The notes beneath the pieces are model-generated. The model had not been told where the DNA came from. It saw only the letters and a program-made list of their open reading frames with translations, and made no database searches. Positions 33,024 through 43,386 of a DNA stretch of 64,000 nt are shown one piece after another. The stretch is taken from assembly GCA_965230755.1 (NCBI GenBank), contig CBDDLT010000010.1:124001-188000 (forward strand), given 5' to 3'. How positions within the stretch are numbered: the stretch's first letter is position 1; every line of letters begins with the position of its first letter. The position numbers and the translations under genes were made by a program. This DNA comes from DATFJT01 sp965230755. GTDB taxonomy: Bacteria > Bacteroidota > Bacteroidia > Chitinophagales > Saprospiraceae.

Positions 33024-36000
33024 TTAGTTCTTTCCTATTGTAAAAACGGTATTTCCCGTATTGTTGACAAATTCAGGCGCATAAACGGATTGAATTTCGC
33101 TTATCCCTGAACTCAACGTTCCTGTTTGTTCTACATAAAACTCATATTGTAATTGATGAGTTCCACGAGACAGATGTTCAATAAAAATGGCTTGGTGATC
33201 GGCATAGTTAGCCGAGTAATGAGAAATGGGATACCAGCTGTATTGACTCAACTGCTCTGTAGGCTCTCCACCGGAAAACCTGCGGTGCTTGATCGCAATA
33301 TAATCCATCGGTCGATCAACATCCAAGGTCATTAACACCCTTATCTTATCTCCCCTTTGCACCTCATTGTTCTCCAATGCCTCTATCTTGTTCTTCGAAA
33401 TTTTTTCGTAACGTACACCTAGTGATAAAGGCAGTTCTTCAGATCCCTTCTCTACGTCTTGTGAAGCCGCCTTATACTTGACCAGAACTGCCCCGTATCC
33501 AAAATCACCAGAATCAATCTCTAAAGAAGCAATCTCTTCTTTGGACAAATCGCTCAAGAAAACATATGGAATATCATTCGACACTTCTCTTCCCGATGTG
33601 CGTATTGTTCCAGGCTCAGAAAAACCAGCATTCGAACCCAGCAATAATGAAAAGATGGCATCACCGGTCACCTGCGGACTCTTCCAACTATTCCCTTGTT
33701 TATGGCTGATCAACCACTGTTTCATCTCCATCAACCATCGTCTATCTTCACCAGTATTCTGGAATAACTCCATGATAAAGCTGTGATTGCTCATCTTCCA
33801 TTCCGACCATTCCCAGCCATTCGACTTACTATTCCAAAATCTCCCTACTCCACCGTCGTAAACACTTCTCTCCTTCAAGGACTGAATAATACGCTCCGCT
33901 TGAGCTTCGCCCTTGGATTGTAGCAATATTGCCAAGCGAGCCTGCATACCATTGGACAATCTCATGAAATCCTTTTTGATCGTTTCAATCTCAGTCTCCG
34001 GATTCCAGAAATCCGAATAGTATGGTCTGTCTTTTTGTGAATCAATGATAAGCGCATAAGCTACGATTTCGTTTCTGTACAACTGCACAAAATCTCCGTG
34101 TTTGGCCAAGTACTCCTTCAATGTTTGTCCCGCAAACATGGTCGATCTTCTGATAAACTGAGCATCTGCATCTACCATATTTTGTCTGGAAAGTCTAGTT
34201 AAGTACTCCAGTATAATGAGTGTTGTTCTCAAACTGCTTCTTCTACTATTGACCGTCCATTTGATACCTCCGTCACCATTGACAAATTGCTGCAACTTGT
34301 TCCACAAACGCGATATTTCCGCTTGTCGAATGGATGAATTCATCAAGAGATCTAAATTCTCATAGAGCTTTGCATTCAAATAATCCTCTGTATGGGTGCC
34401 TCCTTCTTTTGCCCAAGTAGTATTGGCTGTCTCAATGATTCGGAACTCATTCAGGTCGGATAAAGGATTAATCGGCACTTTTTTATCCCTCATCGTTTTA
34501 TACACCTGAACGAGATCGGCGTTTTCCCTTACCATGAATTCCACCATCATCATAGAGAACCATTTGTTGAAGACATCCGGAGAGGTCGTTTCTCTCTGGT
34601 CGAATACATTGGCCAAAGCGATAAGTATGGGTATTTTCTCATTAGAAGAATACTCAAAAGAAATCTTTTCGATTTGATATTTCGAATTATTGATCAGCTC
34701 CAAAAGACTGTTCCTGTCCCAGATGGTCTCTCTATTAAAACTGGCAATCGGGGCCGAAGCGACAAGCCCTACTTCATTTTTTCTAATCGGTATTACCCGT
34801 TCGACCACGTCACTAAAATCTTCTGAATTAGCGTAGAATTGTATACGCAATTGATCCATTCCGGATGGCACTTTCAATTCCGTCGTAAATGATGCTGATT
34901 CTTCCGGTTTAATCGTGAGATTCTTGGGTCCAATCATATCTAATTCCACCCATTCATTATTGATATCGTCAAAATATCTTGCTCCGCAAGTAAGATCCAA
35001 TTCTTTTTCCGACAAGTTGATTCCCTTCGAACTGAGTTTGATCATATCTCCTTCATGGAAGAAGCGAGGAGCATTGATCTCCAACAATAGATTTTTGAAG
35101 GTTTTGAACTCTCTTTTATCCAAAAAGTACTTCAAATCATGGGTGTGAGCATGCAACAGCACAGACCATGTCGAGATTTCATCATTGGTCTTGAACGGAA
35201 TTCTCACTACTCCATTTCGATCACTGACCAATCTCCCATTAAAAAACATGTGATCATTCAGATTCTTTCTGACTTTTGATTCGGTTGGAGCTGATTCATT
35301 GGCAGCTTCTATATTCTCATCCAATGCCTCAGCTTCTGGCATTACTTCAGATGAGAAAGCCACTTCTTTGTTCATCATCCTGGGAACGTTGCCCAAATCT
35401 CTTGAGCCTCGGATATTGATGCCATCGGCCATGTGATAATAATGTTGATGGGTGAAGATGGCTTCCAGTCTTGGATGATCGAAATAGTAATGATCGGTAT
35501 TCTCAAACTCCGTATAACCACCTCTGGCAATCGCATAATCCTCTCTTGAAGATCTATAACTCATTCTGTTCCTGTAACTGGGATAATAATCCGAATTCCA
35601 GTTATGATTTATAATATCATCCAGGCTCTTATTATAAATGCTTATCGCCAATTGTGACTGTACAGGATTGCCCAAGTGATCCGTCAGTCTCAACAGAATC
35701 TCTTGGTTCGAATTTAGATCCGATTTATCAGGCCATGAGAGTATTTCAACATTCAATTTTTTATTCGAAAATGGAACAGTGATCAATTTGCTGTGATGAT
35801 AAGTTCTTCCATTTAGCGTATAAGAAATTATTACCTCTATATTTCCTCTGTACTGCTCTTCGAATGGAATCTCAAGTTCTCTTAAAGAATTTACACTCAA
35901 CCAGCGTTCTTTAAGCAACGTTTGATTTTGATAAATGGCGTAGAAAACGGGTATGGTCTCCGGCCCTTTATTATTTAATTGAATTGCAATTTGCTCTCCC

Positions 36001-38723
36001 AAATCAAGTTCGGATTTATCGATAGAAAATACCAATCTTTCATTGCTTGGAGATGCTCCTTTTTGAACTGATTGAACATCGAATACATATTCGAACTCCT
36101 GACCTTCTATTTCTAGGGATATTTTGTATTTACCCGCTTTATTAATCCATCGACTGATATCCAATTTTGTCTCAGACTCCTGCAATGAACCGGAACGCAC
36201 ATTCTTTAATTCTTTGGCCTCATCCATCAATAAATAAAAAGCTCTTGCTCTTTGAATATCTGCTTGCTCTCCTATTAAAACAGAATTAGAATCTCTCTCC
36301 CATTTCAATTCGACCTTATCGGAAGGAAGATCTTCATATCGCTCCAGATTCCAATTCACCTTTCTACTGATCTCCTCAGAATTATAATTGAGAATCTTTA
36401 GATCAATATCACCCAAATCCTCCATATTCATCAAGGGCTCCAAGCCCGACCATTCGACCTTAATCAACGACTGATCAAAAGGAATCGTCAATCTCTCATC
36501 CAACACTTCGCCATTCTGATCGATGACTTTGACTTTGACGAGATACTCATATGCACGGTAATGATGATCTATCTCTGTGATGGCCCAATCTATCCAAAAC
36601 TTGCCTTCTTCGTTTGTTGTAGTTTTACCCGAAGTGATCAACTTTTCAGAGGCCGGATCCGGTATACCGCGGTAAGCTCCATAGTACCACCATCTTATGG
36701 GATTTAGATAAACCTCATATTCTACTTCAGCCTGATCTACTGCATATCCAGCCAAAGCCATGCATTCGCCTTCAACTTTAATTTTTTCTTCATCCCTAGA
36801 CTCTAATTCCAGCTTGATCTGATAATTGGGCGCTTTGTACTCTTCTACTCTGATGGACGTTTGTCCCAAACGCAAATTCTGATTCTTGATCTGCAGGACA
36901 ATTCTCATTTGACCCAAGAGCAGATTCTTAGGTAATTTGAAGGTAGAGTGCACGGCTGCATATTCATCCGTCTTTAAATTGGTTCTAAAGACCACCTGAT
37001 GTTGTTGGTTGTACAGGATCATTTCTACATCCCGATATGCATAATTCGGTCTGGAAATATTGGTTTTGTGATCTTTGGATAAAATCAATCCCTTAAAATA
37101 AACACTGTCTCCAGGATGGTAGATCGCTCTATCCGTATATATTTTAGCCATTGGTCGCTCCAGATAGTTGTTGCGATAATAATCTCGTTGAGCATAAATA
37201 TTGACATATACATCTTCATTTTTACTCGCTATTATCCAGTGATTGTTGTGTCTACTATTAGGATCTCCCTTCAAGGAAACACTTCCGCTTTCATCCGACT
37301 CCAGAATTTTAGATACTTGGAAGTCCGAGAAAACTCTCAAACCTCGCTTTAAGTATTCTAATTTGACGCCCTCCTCCGGGCTTCCTGTGATAGCATTAAG
37401 AGAATAGAGTTTTCGATCATATTGTACCAAAGCGATATCGCTGACCTGAAAGAAAGAATAGTGATCCGCCACATCAGGATTAAGCACGAGCGTATCTTCC
37501 GCTGTAGATTGAATCCTCATTACATATTGTCCAAGTCCAAGATCGGGAAGTACCCATTGCGCATTTTCAATCGCTCCAATGTCCATCTTTTTTTGATAAA
37601 CTGGTTGACCAAATTTGCCTTTCCCCCACTCTCTACTGTGATTGAACTCCAAATATTTTCTAGGAGTAAGATTGTAAACCTGAACCTCCATCTCTTTGAT
37701 CTGATAAAAATCAGCCTTGATGATCACCGGTGCTTTACTTGTGTAACATTGTTCTGTCTGTAAACCCAGGCTAGGTCGCTCAAAATGCTTTAGCCCATTG
37801 TGCACCAATTGTTCTTCATACTTTGGTAAAGCAAGGGTATACAATCTTTTTAGCTCTCTGTATGCATTCTTGATTTGACCTGGAAAAGAAGACAAAAATC
37901 TCGCTTTGATTTGATCGTTTGAGTTGCTGCTATACTGATTGATGCTTTCGATAACATCTTTCGAATACGGTCTTTTTCCTCGTTCCAATCTCCATAAGAA
38001 TTGCTCAGCTAGTCTAACTTTCCTGGAGTTGTCCAAAAGAAAAGTCTCATATTTATTCAGCAATGTAAATAACTGTGATGTATCTCTATTTTCTTCGAAT
38101 ACCACAAATTGCTTAGGCGGCAAATAGAAATACTCAGGTAGTGCTGTTCGATTATTGACAAACTGGGTATGGAAATGTTCCAAAGACTTCAACACCAAGA
38201 TATCCGCTACAGTATATCTTTCCATTTTCTCATGCTCAGGCATTTTAACCAGGGAAGGATAATCTTTGGCCGGGATATCGCATTGTTCGAAAAAAGCTAC
38301 CGCCTCCGCGAAGTGAAAGTCAGCTTTTTCCGTCATTTTTTGTCGTTCCAAAACATTTGCTCTTTGCAAACTTTTGGATTTATATACATCTCCTAAATAG
38401 GAGTGCAAGATGGATCGATGCAAAGTATTTACATCTCCATTCAATGCTTCTTCAAGTTGGGTACTAACTTGTTCGTGATCATTCTCACTGAGCAATCCAG
38501 AAAATTTGGCCTTGTATAAGATACACTTAAATGCCTGATCCTCGCTTCTATTTTCCAGCGCCAGTTTCTCTATTTCTTTCACTTTTTCCAAAGCAGATTG
38601 AAACAGACCATCTCTTTCGAGCACTTCAATTTCCTTCCACATCTTAGGATAGTCAGGATTATTCATAGGAAAAGTAAACAGCGAGAGGGCCAGCAATAAA
38701 GTTATTATGTCCGTTGTCATCAA
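33024..38723 (-). CDS. Alpha-2-macroglobulin-like envelope protein
   Basis: A 1899-residue exported protein with signal peptide (about 1-18), helical repeats (about 20-350), macroglobulin domains including an MG2-type unit near residues 525-625 (IYTDRAIYHPGDSVYFKG), the A2M domain near 1150-1250 (VRIPFKTNDEISTWSVLLHA), and an alpha-toroid (about 1400-1700) resembling the thioester domain but without a visible CxEQ thioester. Bacterial relatives are thought to be protease traps or envelope repair factors; with no thioester it would have to trap sterically or act structurally. Large Bacteroidota members of this type are common. Confidence 0.85.
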   Translation of the reverse strand: MMTTDIITLLLALSLFTFPMNNPDYPKMWKEIEVLERDGLFQSALEKVKEIEKLALENRSEDQAFKCILYKAKFSGLLSENDHEQVSTQLEEALNGDVNTLHRSILHSYLGDVYKSKSLQRANVLERQKMTEKADFHFAEAVAFFEQCDIPAKDYPSLVKMPEHEKMERYTVADILVLKSLEHFHTQFVNNRTALPEYFYLPPKQFVVFEENRDTSQLFTLLNKYETFLLDNSRKVRLAEQFLWRLERGKRPYSKDVIESINQYSSNSNDQIKARFLSSFPGQIKNAYRELKRLYTLALPKYEEQLVHNGLKHFERPSLGLQTEQCYTSKAPVIIKADFYQIKEMEVQVYNLTPRKYLEFNHSREWGKGKFGQPVYQKKMDIGAIENAQWVLPDLGLGQYVMRIQSTAEDTLVLNPDVADHYSFFQVSDIALVQYDRKLYSLNAITGSPEEGVKLEYLKRGLRVFSDFQVSKILESDESGSVSLKGDPNSRHNNHWIIASKNEDVYVNIYAQRDYYRNNYLERPMAKIYTDRAIYHPGDSVYFKGLILSKDHKTNISRPNYAYRDVEMILYNQQHQVVFRTNLKTDEYAAVHSTFKLPKNLLLGQMRIVLQIKNQNLRLGQTSIRVEEYKAPNYQIKLELESRDEEKIKVEGECMALAGYAVDQAEVEYEVYLNPIRWWYYGAYRGIPDPASEKLITSGKTTTNEEGKFWIDWAITEIDHHYRAYEYLVKVKVIDQNGEVLDERLTIPFDQSLIKVEWSGLEPLMNMEDLGDIDLKILNYNSEEISRKVNWNLERYEDLPSDKVELKWERDSNSVLIGEQADIQRARAFYLLMDEAKELKNVRSGSLQESETKLDISRWINKAGKYKISLEIEGQEFEYVFDVQSVQKGASPSNERLVFSIDKSELDLGEQIAIQLNNKGPETIPVFYAIYQNQTLLKERWLSVNSLRELEIPFEEQYRGNIEVIISYTLNGRTYHHSKLITVPFSNKKLNVEILSWPDKSDLNSNQEILLRLTDHLGNPVQSQLAISIYNKSLDDIINHNWNSDYYPSYRNRMSYRSSREDYAIARGGYTEFENTDHYYFDHPRLEAIFTHQHYYHMADGINIRGSRDLGNVPRMMNKEVAFSSEVMPEAEALDENIEAANESAPTESKVRKNLNDHMFFNGRLVSDRNGVVRIPFKTNDEISTWSVLLHAHTHDLKYFLDKREFKTFKNLLLEINAPRFFHEGDMIKLSSKGINLSEKELDLTCGARYFDDINNEWVELDMIGPKNLTIKPEESASFTTELKVPSGMDQLRIQFYANSEDFSDVVERVIPIRKNEVGLVASAPIASFNRETIWDRNSLLELINNSKYQIEKISFEYSSNEKIPILIALANVFDQRETTSPDVFNKWFSMMMVEFMVRENADLVQVYKTMRDKKVPINPLSDLNEFRIIETANTTWAKEGGTHTEDYLNAKLYENLDLLMNSSIRQAEISRLWNKLQQFVNGDGGIKWTVNSRRSSLRTTLIILEYLTRLSRQNMVDADAQFIRRSTMFAGQTLKEYLAKHGDFVQLYRNEIVAYALIIDSQKDRPYYSDFWNPETEIETIKKDFMRLSNGMQARLAILLQSKGEAQAERIIQSLKERSVYDGGVGRFWNSKSNGWEWSEWKMSNHSFIMELFQNTGEDRRWLMEMKQWLISHKQGNSWKSPQVTGDAIFSLLLGSNAGFSEPGTIRTSGREVSNDIPYVFLSDLSKEEIASLEIDSGDFGYGAVLVKYKAASQDVEKGSEELPLSLGVRYEKISKNKIEALENNEVQRGDKIRVLMTLDVDRPMDYIAIKHRRFSGGEPTEQLSQYSWYPISHYSANYADHQAIFIEHLSRGTHQLQYEFYVEQTGTLSSGISEIQSVYAPEFVNNTGNTVFTIGKN

Positions 38724-38931
38724 TCATAATTTTAGTGTAATACCGATGAGAGTTTATAACAGTCATATCTTTGGCTTTAAGTGTTGGTATACAAGTTAGC
38801 ATACAAATGATCACCAGCCTAAATATTGAAGAACATTATGTCAAAAGTTCTATCGGCACTATAAATTCACTAGGTATAATGCCGTCTTCAATTTTTAGAT
38901 CCAATGATATTCTTACTTTAACATTTTATTA

Positions 38932-39987
38932 TCATTTCGAATGCGATTTCTCAAAGCGAGAGATATTTACATCCCTTGGAATTTCTAGTCCTTCCAATAT
39001 ATGATCAACCAAAAGCTGAGCACAATAAGGCGCCAACGATGCTCCTTTCGAACCCATTCCATTTAGTACAAAAGCATTCGACCAGGGTTTTACCTGTCCG
39101 ACAATGGGCATCCTATCTTTGATAGTAGGTCTATATCCCATTCTGTGGACCAAAATAGAACTTTCACTCTGTCCAATTTTTAGCAAGAAATCCCTCATAC
39201 TGGAATACTGCTCCTCCATAGGCAACATATACTCCTCCGTATGCCAATCGTAATTACTGCCCAACCAGAATTTCTTTTTGCCTAATGGAACGACAAAGTA
39301 TTTGTGCTTCACGATGATATCTTCAGGTAGGCTTTCTGATTCGAAAATCAATACTTCACCTTTTTGAGGAACAAGAGGCAATTGATTGATAACACTCCTC
39401 ATGGGCATGGGCATTCCCTCCGCAAATAATACATACTTGCTTTTAAAAAAAGTAATTTCTATTTGATCACCATTGATTCGAATCTGATCCTCCCCAATAT
39501 GATCATTGACATACATGCCCTTCCGGGTAAAGAGATCAATAGAATGATGAATGAATTTTGCTGTATCCAATCTACCTGCTTTAAGAATTTCGATCCACTG
39601 CATTGCGGGCAAATTATATGCTTCTATCCTGGAATGGTATTCTTCTCCATTCTGACTCACAAAGTCTCCATTCAAGAGTTCGTTCTCCCTTAAACTGTAT
39701 TCATTGAGATCGAATACGGTATTCAAAGATCTCAAGATGGGCATCTTGATTAAAACCTCTTCAAAAGGCAATCCGGAATATTGAGACTGAAGGCATTGAT
39801 AGATCTCATCAAACCGCCAGGAAAGATTAAATTTTCTACCAATTACAGGATTGATAATTCCAGCAGCTACGGTTGAAGATCGAGGGCCTTGATCAGAAAC
39901 AATCTTGAAGTCTAGATTCTTGCGATATAGATGCCAGGCCAAGTTAATTCCAGCCAAACCATCTCCGACAATTAAAAATTCAGTCAT
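38932..39987 (-). CDS. FAD-dependent oxidoreductase (DAO superfamily)
   Basis: N-terminal dinucleotide-binding motif FLIVGDGLAGINLAWHL (GxGxxG), followed by SSTVAAGIINPVIGRKF, which resembles the glycine/D-amino-acid oxidase group, and a C-terminal FAD contact VLNGMGSKGASLAPYCAQLLV. 351 residues. The substrate is unknown; it ends the run with the RluA gene 3 bp upstream, but no functional link between them is evident. Confidence 0.85.
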   Translation of the reverse strand: MTEFLIVGDGLAGINLAWHLYRKNLDFKIVSDQGPRSSTVAAGIINPVIGRKFNLSWRFDEIYQCLQSQYSGLPFEEVLIKMPILRSLNTVFDLNEYSLRENELLNGDFVSQNGEEYHSRIEAYNLPAMQWIEILKAGRLDTAKFIHHSIDLFTRKGMYVNDHIGEDQIRINGDQIEITFFKSKYVLFAEGMPMPMRSVINQLPLVPQKGEVLIFESESLPEDIIVKHKYFVVPLGKKKFWLGSNYDWHTEEYMLPMEEQYSSMRDFLLKIGQSESSILVHRMGYRPTIKDRMPIVGQVKPWSNAFVLNGMGSKGASLAPYCAQLLVDHILEGLEIPRDVNISRFEKSHSK

Positions 39988-39990
39988 GCA

Positions 39991-40680
39991 CTAATGATAA
40001 AACCCACTGAAATGATTCCACCAGTCCCTATTGGGCGGATCAACCTGCAATTTAATGGGTTCCTTTTTCACAGGGTGAACAAACTCCAAGGAATAAGCAT
40101 GTAAAGCAATGCTTTGATCATTCAGCGGTCTATATTTCCCGTATTTCACATCACCCATGATGGGGCAATTGATATGGGCCAACTGAGCTCGTATTTGATG
40201 TGGTCTACCCGTCTTTAAGTCGATTTTAAGCAAAGTCTTATTCTCATAACTACTGATTATTTCATAATCCAGGACAGACTTCTTCGCTCCTCGTGAGTCC
40301 TTTTTAGGTTCGTCATATGCCTTGACGAAATTTTTAGATTTATTTTTAATCAGATAGTGTTCTAGTCGGGCTTTTTCCGGGTAAGGCCTATTTTCAACTA
40401 CTGTATAATAGGTCTTTTTAATTTCCCTATTTCGAATCGCTTCATTAAGCCTACTTAATGCTTTACTGGTTCGTGCAAAAATCACCACTCCACTTACCGG
40501 ACGGTCGATTCTGTGCACTATCCCCAAGTAAACATCGCCAGGCTTATTATACCTGTGTTTGATATAGAATTTTGCCTGATTGGCCAATGTATCATCTCCT
40601 GTTATATCGCCCTGAACCAACAAACCAGCTGGTTTATTTAAAGCGAGTAAGTGATTGTCTTCGTAGACCACCTCTATCAT
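39991..40680 (-). CDS. RluA-family pseudouridine synthase
   Basis: Converts uridine to pseudouridine in rRNA or tRNA. The catalytic Asp is in the motif HRIDRPVSGVVIFAR (near residue 55-70) and the late KTGRPHQIRAQLAH motif is intact. At 229 residues it has only the catalytic domain and no S4 domain, so it resembles short RluA/RluC-like enzymes rather than RluD. The specific target base cannot be assigned. Confidence 0.9.
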   Translation of the reverse strand: MIEVVYEDNHLLALNKPAGLLVQGDITGDDTLANQAKFYIKHRYNKPGDVYLGIVHRIDRPVSGVVIFARTSKALSRLNEAIRNREIKKTYYTVVENRPYPEKARLEHYLIKNKSKNFVKAYDEPKKDSRGAKKSVLDYEIISSYENKTLLKIDLKTGRPHQIRAQLAHINCPIMGDVKYGKYRPLNDQSIALHAYSLEFVHPVKKEPIKLQVDPPNRDWWNHFSGFYH

Positions 40681-40747
40681 ATTCCACGTATTTTGATTAC
40701 AAATTTAAACTTTTTACCATCTATTTTTTCCAAATTCCTTCCTTGGC

Positions 40748-40876
40748 ATGATCCTTGTTATTATGTTATCGGTTTTGGTTAGGTTTATACAGAATGTTTT
40801 TGTAGTACTCACAGTTTCCTGTGGGTACTTTTTTTTGTTGTGGATTCTCGTAAAAATGCATATTTTGCGAGGGTAA
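40748..40876 (+). CDS. Possible 42-codon hydrophobic leader ORF upstream of ald
   Basis: An ATG at 40748 opens a 42-codon frame rich in Val, Leu and Phe (MILVIMLSVLVRFIQNVFVV onward) that ends at 40876, 16 bp before the ald ATG. It runs straight through the terminator hairpin at 40805-40836, so ribosome movement could influence that hairpin. It may equally be chance in a T-rich leader. Confidence 0.25.
   Translation: MILVIMLSVLVRFIQNVFVVLTVSCGYFFLLWILVKMHILRG
40805..40836 (+). terminator. Strong intrinsic terminator/attenuator in the ald leader
   Basis: A 10-bp stem GTACTCACAG/CTGTGGGTAC (one G-T wobble) round a TTTC loop is followed by eight T residues. No plus-strand gene lies upstream that would need it; the preceding gene is divergent. 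It sits 57 bp before the ald ATG, so it is either an attenuator of ald-rocD or the end of a short independent RNA starting after about 40690. Confidence 0.65.
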
Positions 40877-40892
40877 TTTGAAAAAAGAAAAC

Positions 40893-42005
40893 ATGATAAT
40901 AGGCGTACCAAAAGAGATTAAAACGAATGAAAATAGAGTTGCCATGACACCAGCCGGTGCTCTGGCCCTTATCAGAGAAGGACATCAAGTAAATGTGCAA
41001 TCAACTGCCGGCTTTGGCAGTGGGTTTAGCGATGAAGATTATGAACAAGTGGGAGCCACGATTCTACCCACTATCGAATCTGTCTATGATGTTGCCGAAA
41101 TGATCGTAAAGGTGAAAGAACCCATTCAAGAAGAATACGATCTTGTAAGAGACGATCAATTGCTTTTCACATATTTTCATTTTGCTTCTTATGAGCCATT
41201 AACAGATGCGATGATAAAATCCAATGCTGTGTGTTTGGCTTACGAGACAGTAGAATTGGAGAATAGGTCGCTACCTCTACTGGTGCCCATGTCCGAAGTT
41301 GCTGGTAGAATGTCCATTCAGGAAGGAGCCAAGTACTTGGAAAAGAGTATGGGAGGTAAAGGAATCCTTTTGGGAGGGGTTGCTGGTGTTCTTCCCGCCC
41401 AAGTACTTATTTTGGGCGGAGGTGTAGTTGGAACAGAGGCGGCTAAAATGGCTTCAGGATTGGGAGCGGATGTTACCATTTTGGATATCAATCTGGACAG
41501 ACTGAGAAGATTGGAAGAAATTCTTCCCGATAATGTGAACACCCTATATTCTAATGAATTAAATATCAGAAAACTTTTACCTCAGGTTGATCTAGTGGTA
41601 GGGGCGGTATTGATACCTGGAGCTAAAGCACCGAATCTAATTACTCGGGACATGCTTAAATTAATGAAACCTGGCACAGTGCTCGTCGATGTTGCCGTTG
41701 ATCAGGGAGGATGTATAGAAACATGTACTCCAACAACACATGAGGACCCTATCTTCTTTGTAGATGATATTCTGCACTACTGCGTTGCAAATATGCCGGG
41801 AGCCGTTCCTTATACTTCAACATTGGCGCTTACAAATGCTACTTTCCCCTATGTCAGGTTATTGGCCAATCACGGATGGAAAGGAGCTTGCCAAATGAGA
41901 AAAGAATTGATACCTGGATTAAATATTATCAACGGAAAAGTAGTTTATAAAGGTGTTGCTGAAGCGTTTAATTTACCTTATCACGAAGTCGAACAATTCT
42001 TATGA
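40893..42005 (+). CDS. ald: Alanine dehydrogenase
   Basis: NAD-dependent interconversion of L-alanine and pyruvate plus ammonia. The N-terminus MIIGVPKEIKTNENRVAMTP is diagnostic; the TTG at 40878 is possible, but the ATG at 40893 gives the family N-terminus and 370 residues. Active-site Lys and His lie in VKVKEP and YFHFAS; the Rossmann loop is LILGGGVVGTEAAKMASGLGA. Stop and next start overlap in ATGA with rocD, so the two are translationally coupled and amino-nitrogen catabolism is the likely theme. Confidence 0.96.
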   Translation: MIIGVPKEIKTNENRVAMTPAGALALIREGHQVNVQSTAGFGSGFSDEDYEQVGATILPTIESVYDVAEMIVKVKEPIQEEYDLVRDDQLLFTYFHFASYEPLTDAMIKSNAVCLAYETVELENRSLPLLVPMSEVAGRMSIQEGAKYLEKSMGGKGILLGGVAGVLPAQVLILGGGVVGTEAAKMASGLGADVTILDINLDRLRRLEEILPDNVNTLYSNELNIRKLLPQVDLVVGAVLIPGAKAPNLITRDMLKLMKPGTVLVDVAVDQGGCIETCTPTTHEDPIFFVDDILHYCVANMPGAVPYTSTLALTNATFPYVRLLANHGWKGACQMRKELIPGLNIINGKVVYKGVAEAFNLPYHEVEQFL

Positions 42006-43240
42006 AAGTATTAATGGATAACAAGAGTACCTACTATTACGATCTTGAAGATCGATACGGAGCACATAATTACCATCCACTACCAGTGGTTTTATCCAAA
42101 GGAGAAGGAGTATATGTATGGGATGTTGAAGGCAAAAAGTACTTCGATTTCTTATCTGCTTATTCTGCGGTCAATCAAGGTCATAGCCATCCCAAAATTA
42201 TCGAGGCTTTGGCGAATCAAAGTAAAAACTTGTGTTTGACCTCACGGGCATTTCACAATGACAAGCTGGGGGTTTATGAAAAATACATCACAGACCTGTT
42301 TGGTTACGATAAGGTATTGCCCATTAACTCCGGAGTGGAAGCGGTTGAGACGGCATTGAAGTTGTGTCGAAAATGGGCCTACGAAAAGAAAGGTATTGAA
42401 GAAAATCAAGCGAAAATTGTTTTTGCGTCCGGTAATTTTCACGGTCGAACAATGAGTGTTATTTCAGCCAGTGTGGATCCTGATAGCCGAGAAGGTTTTG
42501 GTCCATATATGCCTGGTTATATTATTATACCTTATAACGATATTGCTGCTTTAAATCAGGCTTTGGAGGATCCCAATGTAGCCGGGTTTATCGTTGAGCC
42601 GATTCAAGGTGAAGCGGGTGTTATGGTTCCAGACGATGGTTACCTCAAGCAAGTTTCTGAAATATGCGCCAGCAAAAATGTTCTTTTCATCGCTGACGAA
42701 GTTCAAACCGGTATCGCTCGAACAGGAAAAATGTTGGCTTGTGATCATGAAAATGTGAGGCCTGATGTCCTTATCTTGGGAAAGGCTCTATCCGGTGGTG
42801 TATATCCAGTTTCTGCAGTCTTGGCTGATGACGATATCATGTTGTGCATTCGACCCGGTGAACACGGTTCGACTTTCGGAGGAAATCCTCTTGCTTGTGC
42901 TGTTGCAATGGCTGCACTACAAGTTGTTCAGGATGAAAACCTGATGGATAATGCGGAAAGGATGGGTATTATATTCAGACAACGCATGTCAGAATTGGCA
43001 GACAAGTCAGATCTCGTGACATTGGTCAGAGGAAAAGGATTGTTGAACGCCATTGTTATCAATGATACTCCGGACAGTAAAACTGCATGGAATATTTGTC
43101 TTGCATTGAGAGATAATGGACTCCTTGCAAAGCCGACTCATGGGAATATCATTCGATTTGCTCCGCCTTTGGTTATGAACGAAGAGGAAATCAATGAATG
43201 CTGTGATATCATTGAGGAAACCATCCTTAATTTTTCTTAA
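42002..43240 (+). CDS. rocD: Ornithine aminotransferase
   Basis: PLP-dependent transfer of the delta-amino group of ornithine to 2-oxoglutarate, giving glutamate semialdehyde. The PLP Lys is in ILGKALSGGVYPVSA, the Asp in FIADEVQTGIARTGK, and the N-terminal YGAHNYHPLPVVLSKGEG and AYSAVNQGHSHPKI are typical of ornithine rather than acetylornithine enzymes. 412 residues. It follows ald with a 4-bp overlap and precedes a clear terminator. Confidence 0.93.
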   Translation: MKVLMDNKSTYYYDLEDRYGAHNYHPLPVVLSKGEGVYVWDVEGKKYFDFLSAYSAVNQGHSHPKIIEALANQSKNLCLTSRAFHNDKLGVYEKYITDLFGYDKVLPINSGVEAVETALKLCRKWAYEKKGIEENQAKIVFASGNFHGRTMSVISASVDPDSREGFGPYMPGYIIIPYNDIAALNQALEDPNVAGFIVEPIQGEAGVMVPDDGYLKQVSEICASKNVLFIADEVQTGIARTGKMLACDHENVRPDVLILGKALSGGVYPVSAVLADDDIMLCIRPGEHGSTFGGNPLACAVAMAALQVVQDENLMDNAERMGIIFRQRMSELADKSDLVTLVRGKGLLNAIVINDTPDSKTAWNICLALRDNGLLAKPTHGNIIRFAPPLVMNEEEINECCDIIEETILNFS

Positions 43241-43249
43241 GAGAGTCAT

Positions 43250-43281
43250 AAAGTTCTCCACTTAGAACTTTTCTCTTTTTG
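43250..43281 (+). terminator. Intrinsic terminator after rocD
   Basis: A perfect 8-bp stem AAAGTTCT/AGAACTTT with a 6-base loop is followed by a T-rich tract, 10 bp past the rocD stop. It closes the ald-rocD transcript. Confidence 0.7.
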
Positions 43282-43386
43282 TTTAGGGCAATAATTTAAT
43301 TTCTAGAGACGTAATAAAGACCTAGGAGTTAATAATATTCGTCTATTCTATTATTTTTACGTATCTGTAATTCAACCGTTTTTGAG

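Noticed and set aside
38771..39004. Plus-strand 77-codon ORF upstream of the alpha-2-macroglobulin gene
   Set aside because: Its 3' part is antisense to the FAD oxidoreductase and the composition is not convincing; the gap is more likely promoter sequence.
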